This document shows positions 25,745 through 36,220 of a stretch of 64,000 nt of DNA, in pieces. The DNA comes from Odobenus rosmarus divergens (taxonomy: Eukaryota > Chordata > Mammalia > Carnivora > Odobenidae): positions 1,172,905 through 1,236,904 of the forward strand of contig NW_004451410.1 in assembly GCF_000321225.1 (NCBI RefSeq), written 5' to 3'. Under the pieces are notes generated by a model. The model was given only the letters and a program-made list of their open reading frames with translations, did no database searches and was not told where the DNA came from. The position numbers and the translations under genes are program-made. How positions within the stretch are numbered: position 1 is the stretch's first letter; every line of letters begins with the position of its first letter.

Positions 25745-26870
25745 GTACTTCATCCCCCCCCGCCAGTGCCCTCACCAGTGCCTCCAAAACCACACCGTCT
25801 AATGGATCATAACACAGGGGCCAGGCCGACTCGCACCACAATCTGTCCTCACAATATGGACTGGAACAACATTCTAGAAGTGGAAGGAGTTTCCTCCAGA
25901 ATCCCGAGAGGCCTACCAGGCACTGTGCTTCCTTCCTTATGGTGGGAGAGGTAAGATGAGCGATGCGTTTTCACTTTGGAGGTGATCTCTCGACAGGCCC
26001 TGCGCACAGACCCCACAAGCTTCACTGACATGGCAGGCCCTGACTCTGTAAAGGTCCCCACAAGCTTCACTGACATGGCAGGCCCTGACTCTGTAAAGGT
26101 TGTCTTCCTTCTTTGGGCTCCCTGCGACCTCCAGCATGCCAGCCACTGTGGTGTCATGGATGTCATGGATGTGTATGATGTTCTGTGGACTGTCAAGGCA
26201 GTCCAGCCTCTCTAGACTGCGTTGTAGCAGGAGGTGGGAGAGTTCACACAGCCTTGAGATAAGCTGTGAAAGAATCTTGTTGCTATTCCCATGCAGTTGC
26301 AGACTATTTCTGATCCTCTTTTCTAATCAGAGTGGAAAAGAAGCATTCCGTGCTTCTGGGGCCATTTAACCAGCACTCAGAACATCCAGCACAATACCTG
26401 TGCTCGGGGCTACCGGCTGGTTGAGGACAGTAATTCCCCAGCACCCCTCCGTAGAGCCAGTCTGGTGAACTGAATGGAGACGTGAGAGACACCACCCTCT
26501 CAGCATCCTGGAAGCCTCTGATGATGGCACTGGTCTCGGCCACACTCCCTGGGATGCTGTAGGGCTTTTTAGTCACCTTCTTGATTTGGGCGGGTTTACC
26601 GCTTGGCCTTCCCCAATCTGATGGCTCTCGTTCCACAGGCCAACAACCCAGTTCAGGGTTAATCCAGCGCCACATACCTTACTCTGGGTGCGTGCTTGCA
26701 TGCTGTGTCTGTGGACCCCACGAGCCAGTGGCAGGCTTCCTGGGGAAGCGGGGGTGGGGGGCATCTGATACCTGGCCTTCCTGCAGCAGGGGGTCTGCGT
26801 GGTGTGTTTCCCCCACCACCTCACTGCCTTTCTAAATAAACTGTAACCAATTATAGTTTCTTTGGGATTT
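25745..26870 (-). mobile_element. Possible MaLR internal remnant
   Basis: The region abuts the minus-strand MLT1 LTR on the side where its internal sequence would lie. On the minus strand it holds degraded open stretches with retroelement-like composition and no intact gag or pol domain. A second LTR was not recognised. Inference is from position. It contains the 45-base duplication at 26011-26100. Confidence 0.3.
26011..26100. repeat. Perfect 45-base tandem duplication
   Basis: Two identical 45-base units (26011-26055 and 26056-26100) start ccccacaagcttcactgaca and end actctgtaaaggt, with no mismatch between copies. Identity inside an otherwise old and diverged region indicates a recent event. 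Confidence 0.97.
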
Positions 26871-27911
26871 GTTCATCAAGATTTCACGGTCAGGTGATAA
26901 GATAGACAGTTGTGAACAGAAATAAAGGTACAGAGAAGTGGGTGCTAACTCAGGAGCCTGGACAGATTCAAATATCCAGGTAACAGCAAAGCAGGTTCAC
27001 ATTTGGTTTGCCCTTGAAGGAACTAAGTAGCACCAAAGAGGTCATGTGGGGGTTTTTTAAGAGTGGGAGCCAGAGATGGGGTCATAGAGCTAGAATGAGT
27101 CCCAGTGCTCTGGCAGGCTCTCACCTAGCATATCCTGGCAAAACTTGTTTGTCAGCTTCCTGAAAGTGTGTCAATCACCCGGCTGTCTGTTTGGACAGGT
27201 TCGTGAATATTCAGATTTTCTGCTCCCAGCTTCAGCAGATCTAGAATCTGAATCTAAATGATTGGCAAAGACAGTAGAGGCCCAGGTTTGAGTCCTCTTT
27301 GCAGTACCCCCCCAAAGCGGCACCCAGCCTTTCCTAATGGGGGCTCATCACTCAGGCCTTGTGTCCATTTTTGAACCAGTGTTGGGGCTAGGCTGACTTC
27401 CCCATAACTTCTCTGTTGCCCCCAGTCTTGCCTGCTAGTGCCACGGATAATGGATCCCTTGTCATGTCCTGTAGAGATAGTCCTGTGATATTTGAAGGCC
27501 TAAACTGTTCCTTACGCGTTTTCGAGTCCCTGAGTACTTTTCTCTTCTCTGTATTCGTGCCTATCTGGCAATGTTTTTCTTAAACCGTGCAGCACAGATG
27601 TCCACATGGCGCCCTCGGCGGGCGTGCCCAGCGCGTTCTCACGCTGCCCCTTCCCTTTCCCGCCCTGCGCCCGTGCTGATGCCGCACGGGCACGGCCTCC
27701 ACCTCACATGCAGCTACAACCCACAAGTTCTTTTCTTCCTGGCCTGGAACATTTTTTTTTTTTACTCCTGATTGCAGGACTTTATATATACTTCAAATAT
27801 TTTAATCAGACAAGATTATTCTACATATCCACATATATTAGTCATATTACACACACCGGTTTCAGATGACGTGACCTCTGAACTATGATGCATTTTACTG
27901 AAAATACATAA
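26871..27911. other. Intronic DNA, nothing definite
   Basis: No exon, RNA gene or clear repeat recognised. A CpG-containing patch lies at about 27600-27690, and a T12 run at about 27751-27762. Confidence 0.5.
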
Positions 27912-28100
27912 TAATAAGGCCTAACACTCCCTGAGCCCTCACTGTGTGTGAGGCACAGAGCTAAGCAGTTTACATGGAGCGCCTCACTCTTCAACACAGG
28001 CATTCATAGTACCCCATTTTATAGGTTAGATTCTGAGATATACGGAGTTCAGGTAACTGTCTAGAACAATGGAAGATCCAAGATCTTGCAGATGAACAAG
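27912..28100 (-). mobile_element. MIR SINE remnant
   Basis: The + strand reads 'ccctgagccctcactgtgtg', 'gaggcacagagctaagcagtttacatgg' and 'ccccattttataggttagattctgag', the reverse complement of the MIR 3' half and core in the correct order. Confidence 0.8.
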
Positions 28101-28679
28101 TTATCCTGCCAAGTTAAGGGATGCTAGCAGAAGACACAACATCCCTGGATCAGAAGCAAAGGACATTATTACTTACAGCAGTAGCAGTAACCACGGAGAG
28201 TGCTTGCTCTGCTTCCCAAACCCCAGCTCCCACTGGTGATATGAAGAGGCCCCATGGCTTCTGTACATGGCGGGCTGTAAGGAACACTACCCCAGGGGGA
28301 GAGTCTGGACTCAGGGAGCCCAGAACTTTTATTAGGAGCAGTGAGCTGGCCAGTCTCTTTCCCCAAAGGGATACTTGTTTCTGTCATATTGGACAGTCGG
28401 TAAATCTGCCCTTCACTCTAAAAAAGACCCAGTATCTGTCTCCCAAGGCTGTTTGCTCTAGAAACGTCCTTGAAAAGATGATGTAGAAGAAAGGCACAAG
28501 ATGTGCAGAAACACAGAGATCCATGGAGAAATTCTTGCCCAAATCATAGTGAGGAATAACATCCAGGCATGCTGACTCCGTGGCTCTGCTCTTTCTATTT
28601 ATTGGAAAGGATGTTGAAGATTGTCCCTTCCACTTTATTCTCTAATGAACATTAGTGTAAAGGGAGGTTCTCGCCCTCT

Positions 28680-28800
28680 TTCTAAAGTAGTATTTGTTAA
28701 TCCCTGCTGTATGCCATGCATTGGAGATGCCCTGGTGAATAATAGAGTCCTTACACCCTGGGAGCTCTCAATCTAGGGGAGAAGATGGGCATGCTTAGGA
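28680..28800 (-). mobile_element. LINE-2 3' end remnant
   Basis: 'tgctgtatgccatgcattgg', 'gatgccctggtgaataatag' and 'gggagctctcaatctagggg' correspond to the reversed L2 3' terminal block. Partial and diverged. Confidence 0.6.
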
Positions 28801-29519
28801 ATTACTAGAATTCAGTGTGTCAGAGGTATATACAAAGGTGAGTTAGAGTACCCACTTAATTTCTCTGTAACACCTGAAGTGACATCCAAATTAAAGAAAT
28901 ATACAAATAATATGTTAAGTACCTAATTTTCTATGGATAAGTTTTAATATGGTTGCCTTAGAACCTACATAGTTCTGTCATGTGTATTGAGAAACTATTT
29001 AGTAGGTTATAAATGTGACAAACACCAGGCGTGTTCAGGTGTATTCTCCTGTGCACATTCAGGGAACCTGCAAATTCTCCTAGCGGCCATGCTGCTGACC
29101 TCCAGAGTGGGCCTGTCTTCTGAGTCTTGCTCTGAGTGAACTAGATCCTTGCCTTGTTGCACTGCTTACCGATGGGTCCTCAGGACCGTCTGTGTTGCGA
29201 TTTTATTTTCCATCATTACCTCTTACTGAGGTACAAGAATCACATCAGAGCCACATGAATAGTGAAGGAGATCTTATGCTAGATTCTAGGGAAGAGAGAA
29301 GAACAGATGCAGAACATAAACTCTGAACCTTGGGGTCTTTTAAGCTGTGATGATTTCTTACATATTCTACCCCTTAAAAACTTAAGTAGCTGCTAAAGAC
29401 TTAACAAGTGTTGCTCAAGCGCTGCATCTCCAGACTTCCGGTCCATCTCTATGGCACTAGTCTGAGACGATGCCTTATCAGGTAAGAGCTCTGGAGAGCC
29501 TTCTGTTCAGGGAGCACCT

Positions 29520-29625
29520 GGTATACTCCCTAGAGAGCAGAGGCCATCCTGTCTAACTTGATATCCACACCACCGGCCGGGTCTTTCATGGACTCTAGTT
29601 CAAGATAGGCGTTTGGTGAAGACCT
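29520..29625 (+). mobile_element. LINE-2 3' end remnant
   Basis: It follows the L2 3' end order: 'gagagcagaggccatcctgtc', 'tatccacaccacc', then 'tagttcaagataggcgtttgg', close to the usual terminal 'tagtaggcgctcaataaat'. Degraded. Confidence 0.4.
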
Positions 29626-29696
29626 TTGCACAAGGAGTGTGATGATGAGCAGGACGCAAACAGAAAAGTAAGCTGGTTAGAACAGTGTAAACTTGG

Positions 29697-29765
29697 CTTG
29701 TGTGTGTGTATGTTTATGCCAGTGTCTGTACATAAATGTATGTGTGCGTATGTATATGTAGATTT
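29697..29765. repeat. TG/TA-rich imperfect microsatellite
   Basis: Imperfect (TG)n with TATG and TGCG interruptions. The minus strand has the matching CA/CATA repeat. Confidence 0.7.
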
Positions 29766-29769
29766 CAAG

Positions 29770-32700
29770 AAAAGATGAAAATTTGACATTGATTAAGCAT
29801 ATAATTTTTTTTTATTTCAGAAAGTAGTTATCAGCCTATTATGGGATGTTTTGTAATTATCTGGTGCTGTTAGTGGTATAGGAGTTCTGCATTCATTGTT
29901 GATCAGCTGCCTCCTTGAGTATCAAGATGAGGCATTTGTTGATCCAGAGAAAAGCAATTGAAGGAAGCAAGGAGGATGCCCCCCAACTTCAGGCACGGAG
30001 CTCAGGGAGCCTGCTTCTGCTGCTTCCGTGTCCCATGACGCCCCACCAGGGCCAGGCATGCCGCTCTGTGCTCCGTGACCCTGGGCAATTCCAGGGCTGA
30101 AAGTGGCCACTAAAGCACATTCTGAGTTCTTTCCTGAGCTTTGTCGATGGCGATTTCACGTGGGCAAACAGCTGTGTGTCCATAGGAATGGTTGACATTG
30201 CTTGTTTGTGTCTCCACGTTTCTTGTGGGAGCCCCTGAGTTGTTGTTACATGTGGTGTTGAATTTCCAGCCTGTTTAAGTCACCATTCCCCATACGAAGC
30301 AGTTTCGGGAGCTCCTATGTGGTGTTTCCGTTACCTGACACCGTGAGAGGACCTTGCCCTTGTGTCCTCATCTGTGCATCATGTTGTGTGATCCCCACGC
30401 ACGGCTGCACGTGGCTCTGGGGCGTGCTGGCTGCTACGTGGCCACCAGTCCCAGAGCCACGGGGCCGTTGACTCCTTAACGAACTAGTGATAATTGTAGA
30501 GGGACTGTTTACAAGTTTCCACCCTGATGCGGCCCGAGTAGCCGTGTATGATGCCCTGCGTGGCTTTGCCCCCCGACCGCACCCCCTCACGAGGCGTGGT
30601 GCCCATCGCTCAACGCACGCCGCGACAAACTCAGAGACTTCGCACGTGTGTGCGTCGCCGCTCAGATGTAATGGCTTGGTACTGCCTCCAAACACAGACA
30701 CAGCAGCCACATGTCCCGCACATTCCCACCGCAGAGGGCGCGCAGCCCCTCAGGCGTCATTATGTCCAGAAAGGATTTCCCTCCAAACTCAGAGAACCAG
30801 CAGGTGTGTGGAAGGTATGTGTCTCCATCTCCTAAACCTGAGGTTTCCGGGCACTGCATTTCACTCAACATTTTAAAGTTTTCATTGTGTCCATTTTAAA
30901 GCAAGGGTTCAGGCCTCATCATGTGTGTCCTTTGTTTGATATCTTTTCCAGCAGTTTTAAACTTTATCATGCAGGCATTTAGATATTCTGCAAGTTTAAC
31001 ATAGGAGTTTAACTTAGGTATTTAGGAAGATGTTCAAAGTAAAGATTGTAGTAGTGCCTGGTTAAAAAGAAAATGTTTCTGTTTTCCACCTTGACCGTGG
31101 CTGTGTCTGCCCCTCCATCCCCAGCCCCGAGACACCACTACTCCATCCTTGTGTTCACAGAAGGCAGAGTGCGGTCCGAGACCGTGGCCAGCCCCCAGAT
31201 GCACTGCCTGGGGCAGGCTGGGCAGCCCCACGTACGGCCCCTGCTCATTCTGACTTCCACAGAATGAGTCAGGCCATTGTGAGTAGCCTCAGTTTACTCT
31301 GCTTGTCCTGGAAGTCGCTGTGAGCACAGTGCTGGGGCATCCTCAGCACCTGCTGGCTACACCCAGGTGAGCATGACCTCCAGCACGCCCCCACAGTCAC
31401 GTGTTTGCCCTCTTTGGATCTCATCCTTGCGAAGAGGTGGGGCCTCGCTGTGTTGCCCCCACACGATGTTCAGGGCCACCTCACCCACACAAGCCAGCTT
31501 AATAGGAAAATAGCAGTGATGTGCCCAGAACAGATGATTCATTTTAATATGTGGAGAAGATATTTGCATTGTTTTAGGTCTACATAAACAGCCACTGTCA
31601 TTCGGCTATGAGCAGATGTTAGACCTCTGAAAGCTTTGCTGATAATTAAAATACTAACATTGAGCGTTTTACCCCAACTGCAGGTTCTGTTTACTGTAAA
31701 TTTAATTTTAATGGTGCCTCTGTGCTGTTACTGAGGAGGGGTTTGCTTTTTACCTTCATACAAAAGTGTCTACAATGAAGACAAATGTCTGTTTCCTCAC
31801 ATTTCCTCGGGAAAGATAGGAAGATACTGCAATATACAGGAAATCTGAACATGCCGACAAAAATGAGTGTGATCTTTTGGTACGGTTTGCCCAAAAAACA
31901 GAAGGAGACAAGTTTAATCTGCCTTGTTAGCCCCTTAGCCCTCCTTGGAAGAGGAATGCCGCAGACAACATTGGCCAGCTTCTTCTTTGCATAATTTTAC
32001 CTTTTAGAATGTGCGTGATGTGTACAACTTTTGAAAAATAGGCCTTGTCTCCTAATATTGTGTTATCTGTATGGGGAGTTTTATAAGCCTGTCAGAGGAC
32101 AGTAGGAAAAGGTCTTGGGCCCCCTAATTTCTTGACTCCGTAATGCAAGAAAGAACATGGGTGCTAGTTTGAGTCGAACAGAGGAGGCGGCCTTACAACA
32201 GGCCGCTGGGCTGCCACTCCCCTGGGATCTTGGAAGGAAGCGTCCGAAGGCCGAGGCCGGGCGTCCCGTGGCTCCAGTCAAGCCCCGAGGCTCCTCGGAT
32301 GCATCAGCTGCTACCACCATGACAGGTGCTGAGCCGCTGCAGGGAGCAGGAGGGCCGGGGCCCCAGGGGAGGGCGCGCCTGGAAGCCGGGACAGAAAGCA
32401 TCCCACACGGAGCCCTCGCAGCGGCCAGGGGCTGACCTGGATACCCCCAAATGTGTACAGAATGCCAAAGGCACTCGGTGCTGATCCCGACACAGCGGCG
32501 CCTCCCCTTCCCTCTGCTCCAGATGGGACTTCAGACATGTGAGCCCTTTCTGCTAGTGGATCAGCTGGCAATTTTTAGGAAGGTGCTCTTCATGGGTAAA
32601 TGACAAGATCAGAGTGCTTTACAGTTTAACTTTAAAATCCCATTTCATCATTTCTGTCACATGAGTCAAATTTCCAAAGTTCTGTGACTGTCATCGTGGT

Positions 32701-33353
32701 CGCAGGTCATCCTTCAGCACCGCCCGCAGGCCTCTGCCACAGCCAAGAGAGGGTTAACCACATGCTCCCCTTGACATCCCTCCCAAAAAGCCTGTCAGCA
32801 TAACCTTAGAGCACCGTTCTTATCTTCCTGCGGGAGATTTGTGCGCCTGACTCCCATTAGATCTTCATGCATGGAAACGATGATATATACCTAAGAGTCT
32901 AATATAACACAAAATTTCTTAGGGTTTGTGACTTTAAAGGTAAAATATTATCTTTTATTCTTTGTCACTCTTCAGTGCCCATGGAAATATCTAGGCCCAT
33001 GGAGACTGTTCATGGTAAAGTTAGAAATCTGGCCAGTCATGTATTTCTAACTTGAGATAAAATTTATTCTTAGTTTTGTCTGAACATCTTAGAATTTCTT
33101 TCAGGGGTGATATTTGATTATCTTTGATCACTACCAATCATAAATGTAGTACTAATGATAACTGAGAAAAAGGGACTAAAACTTTTGTCACCTAAATCTG
33201 TGTCCTGGCTTACTATAAATATTCCTTCAGTAAAAATTGCATGGTGTATCTTCTAAAATTTTGTATTTGAACTTAGGCGGAAGGGTCTGTCAGAAAGGAT
33301 GAGGACTTCAGTTAATTTTTCACAGAAAAATATTTTTTCTCATCTCTTCTTAG
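29770..33353. other. Intronic DNA, no gene seen
   Basis: Unique sequence with a moderately CpG-rich section at 30520-30760 and another at about 32160-32440. The second has a + frame of 92 codons beginning MGASLSRTEE, with no recognisable homology. No splice-site evidence supports either as an exon. Confidence 0.5.
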
Positions 33354-33575
33354 AAAACAGTGGCCTTGGGGCACCTGGGTGGCTCAGTTGTTAAGCATCT
33401 GCCTTCGGCTCAGGTCATGGTCCCAGGGTCCTGGGATCGAGCCCCACATCGGGCTCCCTGCTCCGCGGGGAGCCTGCTTCTCCCTCTGCCGCTCCCCCTG
33501 CTTGTTGTGTTCCCTCTCTCGCGCTCTGTCTGTGACAAATAAATAAACCTTTAAAAAAAAAAAAACAGTGGCCTT
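33354..33575. repeat. 14-base target-site duplication of Can-SINE
   Basis: AAAACAGTGGCCTT occurs at 33354-33367 and again at 33562-33575, exactly flanking the SINE. The perfect match shows that the insertion is young. Confidence 0.95.
33368..33561 (+). mobile_element. Young Can-SINE (arctoid-type SINEC)
   Basis: Full-length carnivore SINE: head GGGGCACCTGGGTGGCTCAG with A-box-like TGGCTCAGTTG, a B-box-like GGGATCGAGCC near 33434, a CT-rich section, 'aaataaataaacc' and an A-tail. The near-consensus sequence and perfect flanking duplication mark it as recent. The 'catctgccttcggctcagg' subtype points to bears, seals or mustelids rather than cats or dogs. Confidence 0.96.
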
Positions 33576-34849
33576 CACAAAGTTGAGGACAGGGCGATCG
33601 ATGGCTGTTACTGTAACTCTGACATCTATCTTTATACATTTATTTGTGATACAAAGCAGATATTTACAAAATTGCCTTTAATTATTATGTTGCGGTATAT
33701 ATACCGTCCTTAGGCTAGTTCATGGCAGAATGACCAAAACAGGTCTGTGCTCTGAAAGAAATCTCATAGTATAGCTATCATTTTTCACAAGCGTGCCAGA
33801 GACTAAAAATAATTTTGTATCTCCAGTCACCTAAATATTTGTGATTTATGTGTGTATTTTATTAACACTGACCAGAACACATTTCTAACCCTTGAAAATA
33901 ATAGTCATAGGTACTGACCATCCTTCGTTCTCTCAAAAAAAAAATTTTTTTGATAGCGAAATTGTCATTTTGGCATGGGTTTGTAGGAATGAGAGGCTGC
34001 TCTCGCCCCTGCGGTTACAAACCAGGTTGGAATTCCTTGTTAAACCCCTGGAGTGGAGTCTTCCTTCAGGGACGCTAGGCACTGCAAAGCGTTTGGTCCA
34101 GGGAGCGCCCCCTAATTTGTGTCCTGTTCACGTGGAAAACCCTCACTTCTTCAAAGTCAGGTTTTGGTGGGAGGAGCTCTCAGGGACATCCCGCAGCAAG
34201 ACTGGTAATTAGTATTGTCCAAAGAGTGACTATACTATGGAGCAATTATTGATATTGCTTTGACGGGCTGTGCTATTGTAGGAATAATTTATCCCCTGCT
34301 TCAAAATTTCTACAAGGTTATATTGCATTGAATTTTAATTTGTCATTTTTTCTGCTCTCACTTGAAAAACTTATAAGCTTTTGTGACATTAAAATATGGT
34401 TCTAATTTATTAGCATAATCTGTTAATATTGTTTCATTTTAATAGACATTAAGTATGATTTCTTAACGTTCTTGTTAAAATTACATCTTAAAATTGAAGT
34501 CAAGAAAAATTATATGTGGCTTAAGATTCACAGTGTCATGTGTGCCCCAAATTTTTATATGAAAAGTATTACTTTTTTAATCGTGTCCTATTTGAGGTGC
34601 TTTAATTGTGACAATGAGCCAGCCTAGCATTTTCAAGCTTAGTGCCCTTCCAGAACACAGAATCTCAAACACACACAGTAAGAGCGCCTCTCTGTCGGCT
34701 AGATAGAGTGCTCCCCGATTCGTGAATCCTTTAATAAAGCCTATTAGATCTTTACAAAATGATAATAAAAATAAAACACAGAGAATCTGACACAACCTAG
34801 CACTGTATAAACGTGGAATACAGTTTCAGGAGAAGGTTCGAGATTTAAA

Positions 34850-35300
34850 ATAAATGCTGCCGGCCGCCACGACGCGGCTCTCCCAGGGTATCCGCGCAAG
34901 CTTCCCCAGCACGTGGAGCATCCCACCCCACACAAGGCTCTTTAATGCTGTCTTTATCTGCTACGCGATGCATGAAATCTACTTTCGGCTTCAGAACTGC
35001 GGGCCACCTTTGACCCCTTTCGTGGAGACACAATGTGACCTTTCTATTGTCATCGGCTTTCATTCTCCTGAAAATTCTATGAATTTTTATTACAAGTTTT
35101 TTTTAAGCCAAGCTGAGGCTTCCACAAATTACTTGACGCGGACGAGATGAAGTTGTTGAAGTGGCGTGAGATAAGTTTTACAGCCGGCCTGGGCGCCGCC
35201 GAGGAGTCCGGGCCCGTGTCCTGCAATGTCATACGCCAGTAACTGCTGAGCCTACTATTGGATAAATACATCATTTTATGGAACATTGATTGTTCTATAA
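34850..35300. promoter_or_regulatory. Candidate conserved non-coding element
   Basis: Repeat-free and mixed-composition, with CpG retained in an AT-rich setting (gccggccgccacgacgcgg near 34860, gacgcggacgag near 35136, gcgccgccgaggagtccggg near 35192). CpG survival outside an exon suggests constraint or hypomethylation. This is inference only. Confidence 0.3.
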
Positions 35301-35939
35301 ACCCAATGGAGTATTATGCTCTATGATCAAACCATTTAGATTGTGTGTAGAGCACAGAAAATGCCATATTCAGGATGGTACTAAAAGTGCCGTTTGTGTA
35401 TTTTATGGATGTCATTACAGGGGAAACTTCTCTCTGTAGGCCCTGTTTACTGCAAAATTTTTTAGTCTGTAATGACATTTTTCATTCACAACGTATGCCT
35501 TCAAGAGAGGGGGCCCTTGTTTTATTTGTTTCATTCGAGTTTACTGCACAAATTCTGTATATTTTAATTAAATGTAAGCTTAACAAAAGCATAAGGTATT
35601 TATTCTGTGAGAAAGAGCAATGACAGTAACAAAAGAATAACATACACACACAAAAAGGAAGCAGAAGGGTGCTGGAGCCTGTGTGCAGCTTCCCAGAAGC
35701 CCCCAGACAGCAAAACAGAGCCATCCCCGTGGTTTTGGGGGGTGTGAGCCTATATCTTAACCCCTCCACTGCTGTGTGACACTTTGTGGTTTTCAACTCC
35801 GAGGATTCTCTCTTCGAGAAGGAAGTGGGGGGCTCCTAATGATCTCCTGGAGAAGTGAGCCTAATTTTGGAATCATTTCCCAGAAAACAAACCCTCCACT
35901 CCCCACAAAGCCCTTCTCATTTCAACCAAGTTGTAGACT

Positions 35940-36220
35940 TTCAATGCATTCAGCTATGAGAAGGGCATCTTTCTCTGTACTCCTGAAAGCAAATGGGCAG
36001 TAAGTTGGGATTTTTCATAAACAGGCAGGACGCTGCATTTTAACCTATTTGCCCCTTCTGCACAGAGCGATTTATGGTCCTCTTGCAAACAGGTCCAAAA
36101 AGGCTGAATCAGATGCACGATTTGATTAGCTACTATGATCACACTGAAACCCGACGTTGTCTTTGAACGATACAAAGCATAGTGCAAATATTATGTCGGG
36201 CATTCATGCTCCGTTAAAGA
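35940..36220. promoter_or_regulatory. Candidate regulatory block with SOX/TCF-like words
   Basis: Repeat-free sequence containing a CTTTGAACGATACAAAG arrangement near 36161. Its two halves resemble TCF/LEF (CTTTGA) and SOX (ACAAAG) half sites in opposed orientation. There is also a TGATTAG word near 36123. Motif reading only. Confidence 0.25.

Noticed and set aside
32157..32435. 92-codon + frame beginning MGASLSRTEE (myristoylation-like start)
   Set aside because: I checked it against MARCKS-like and retroviral Gag-like starts by eye and it matches neither. No other support.
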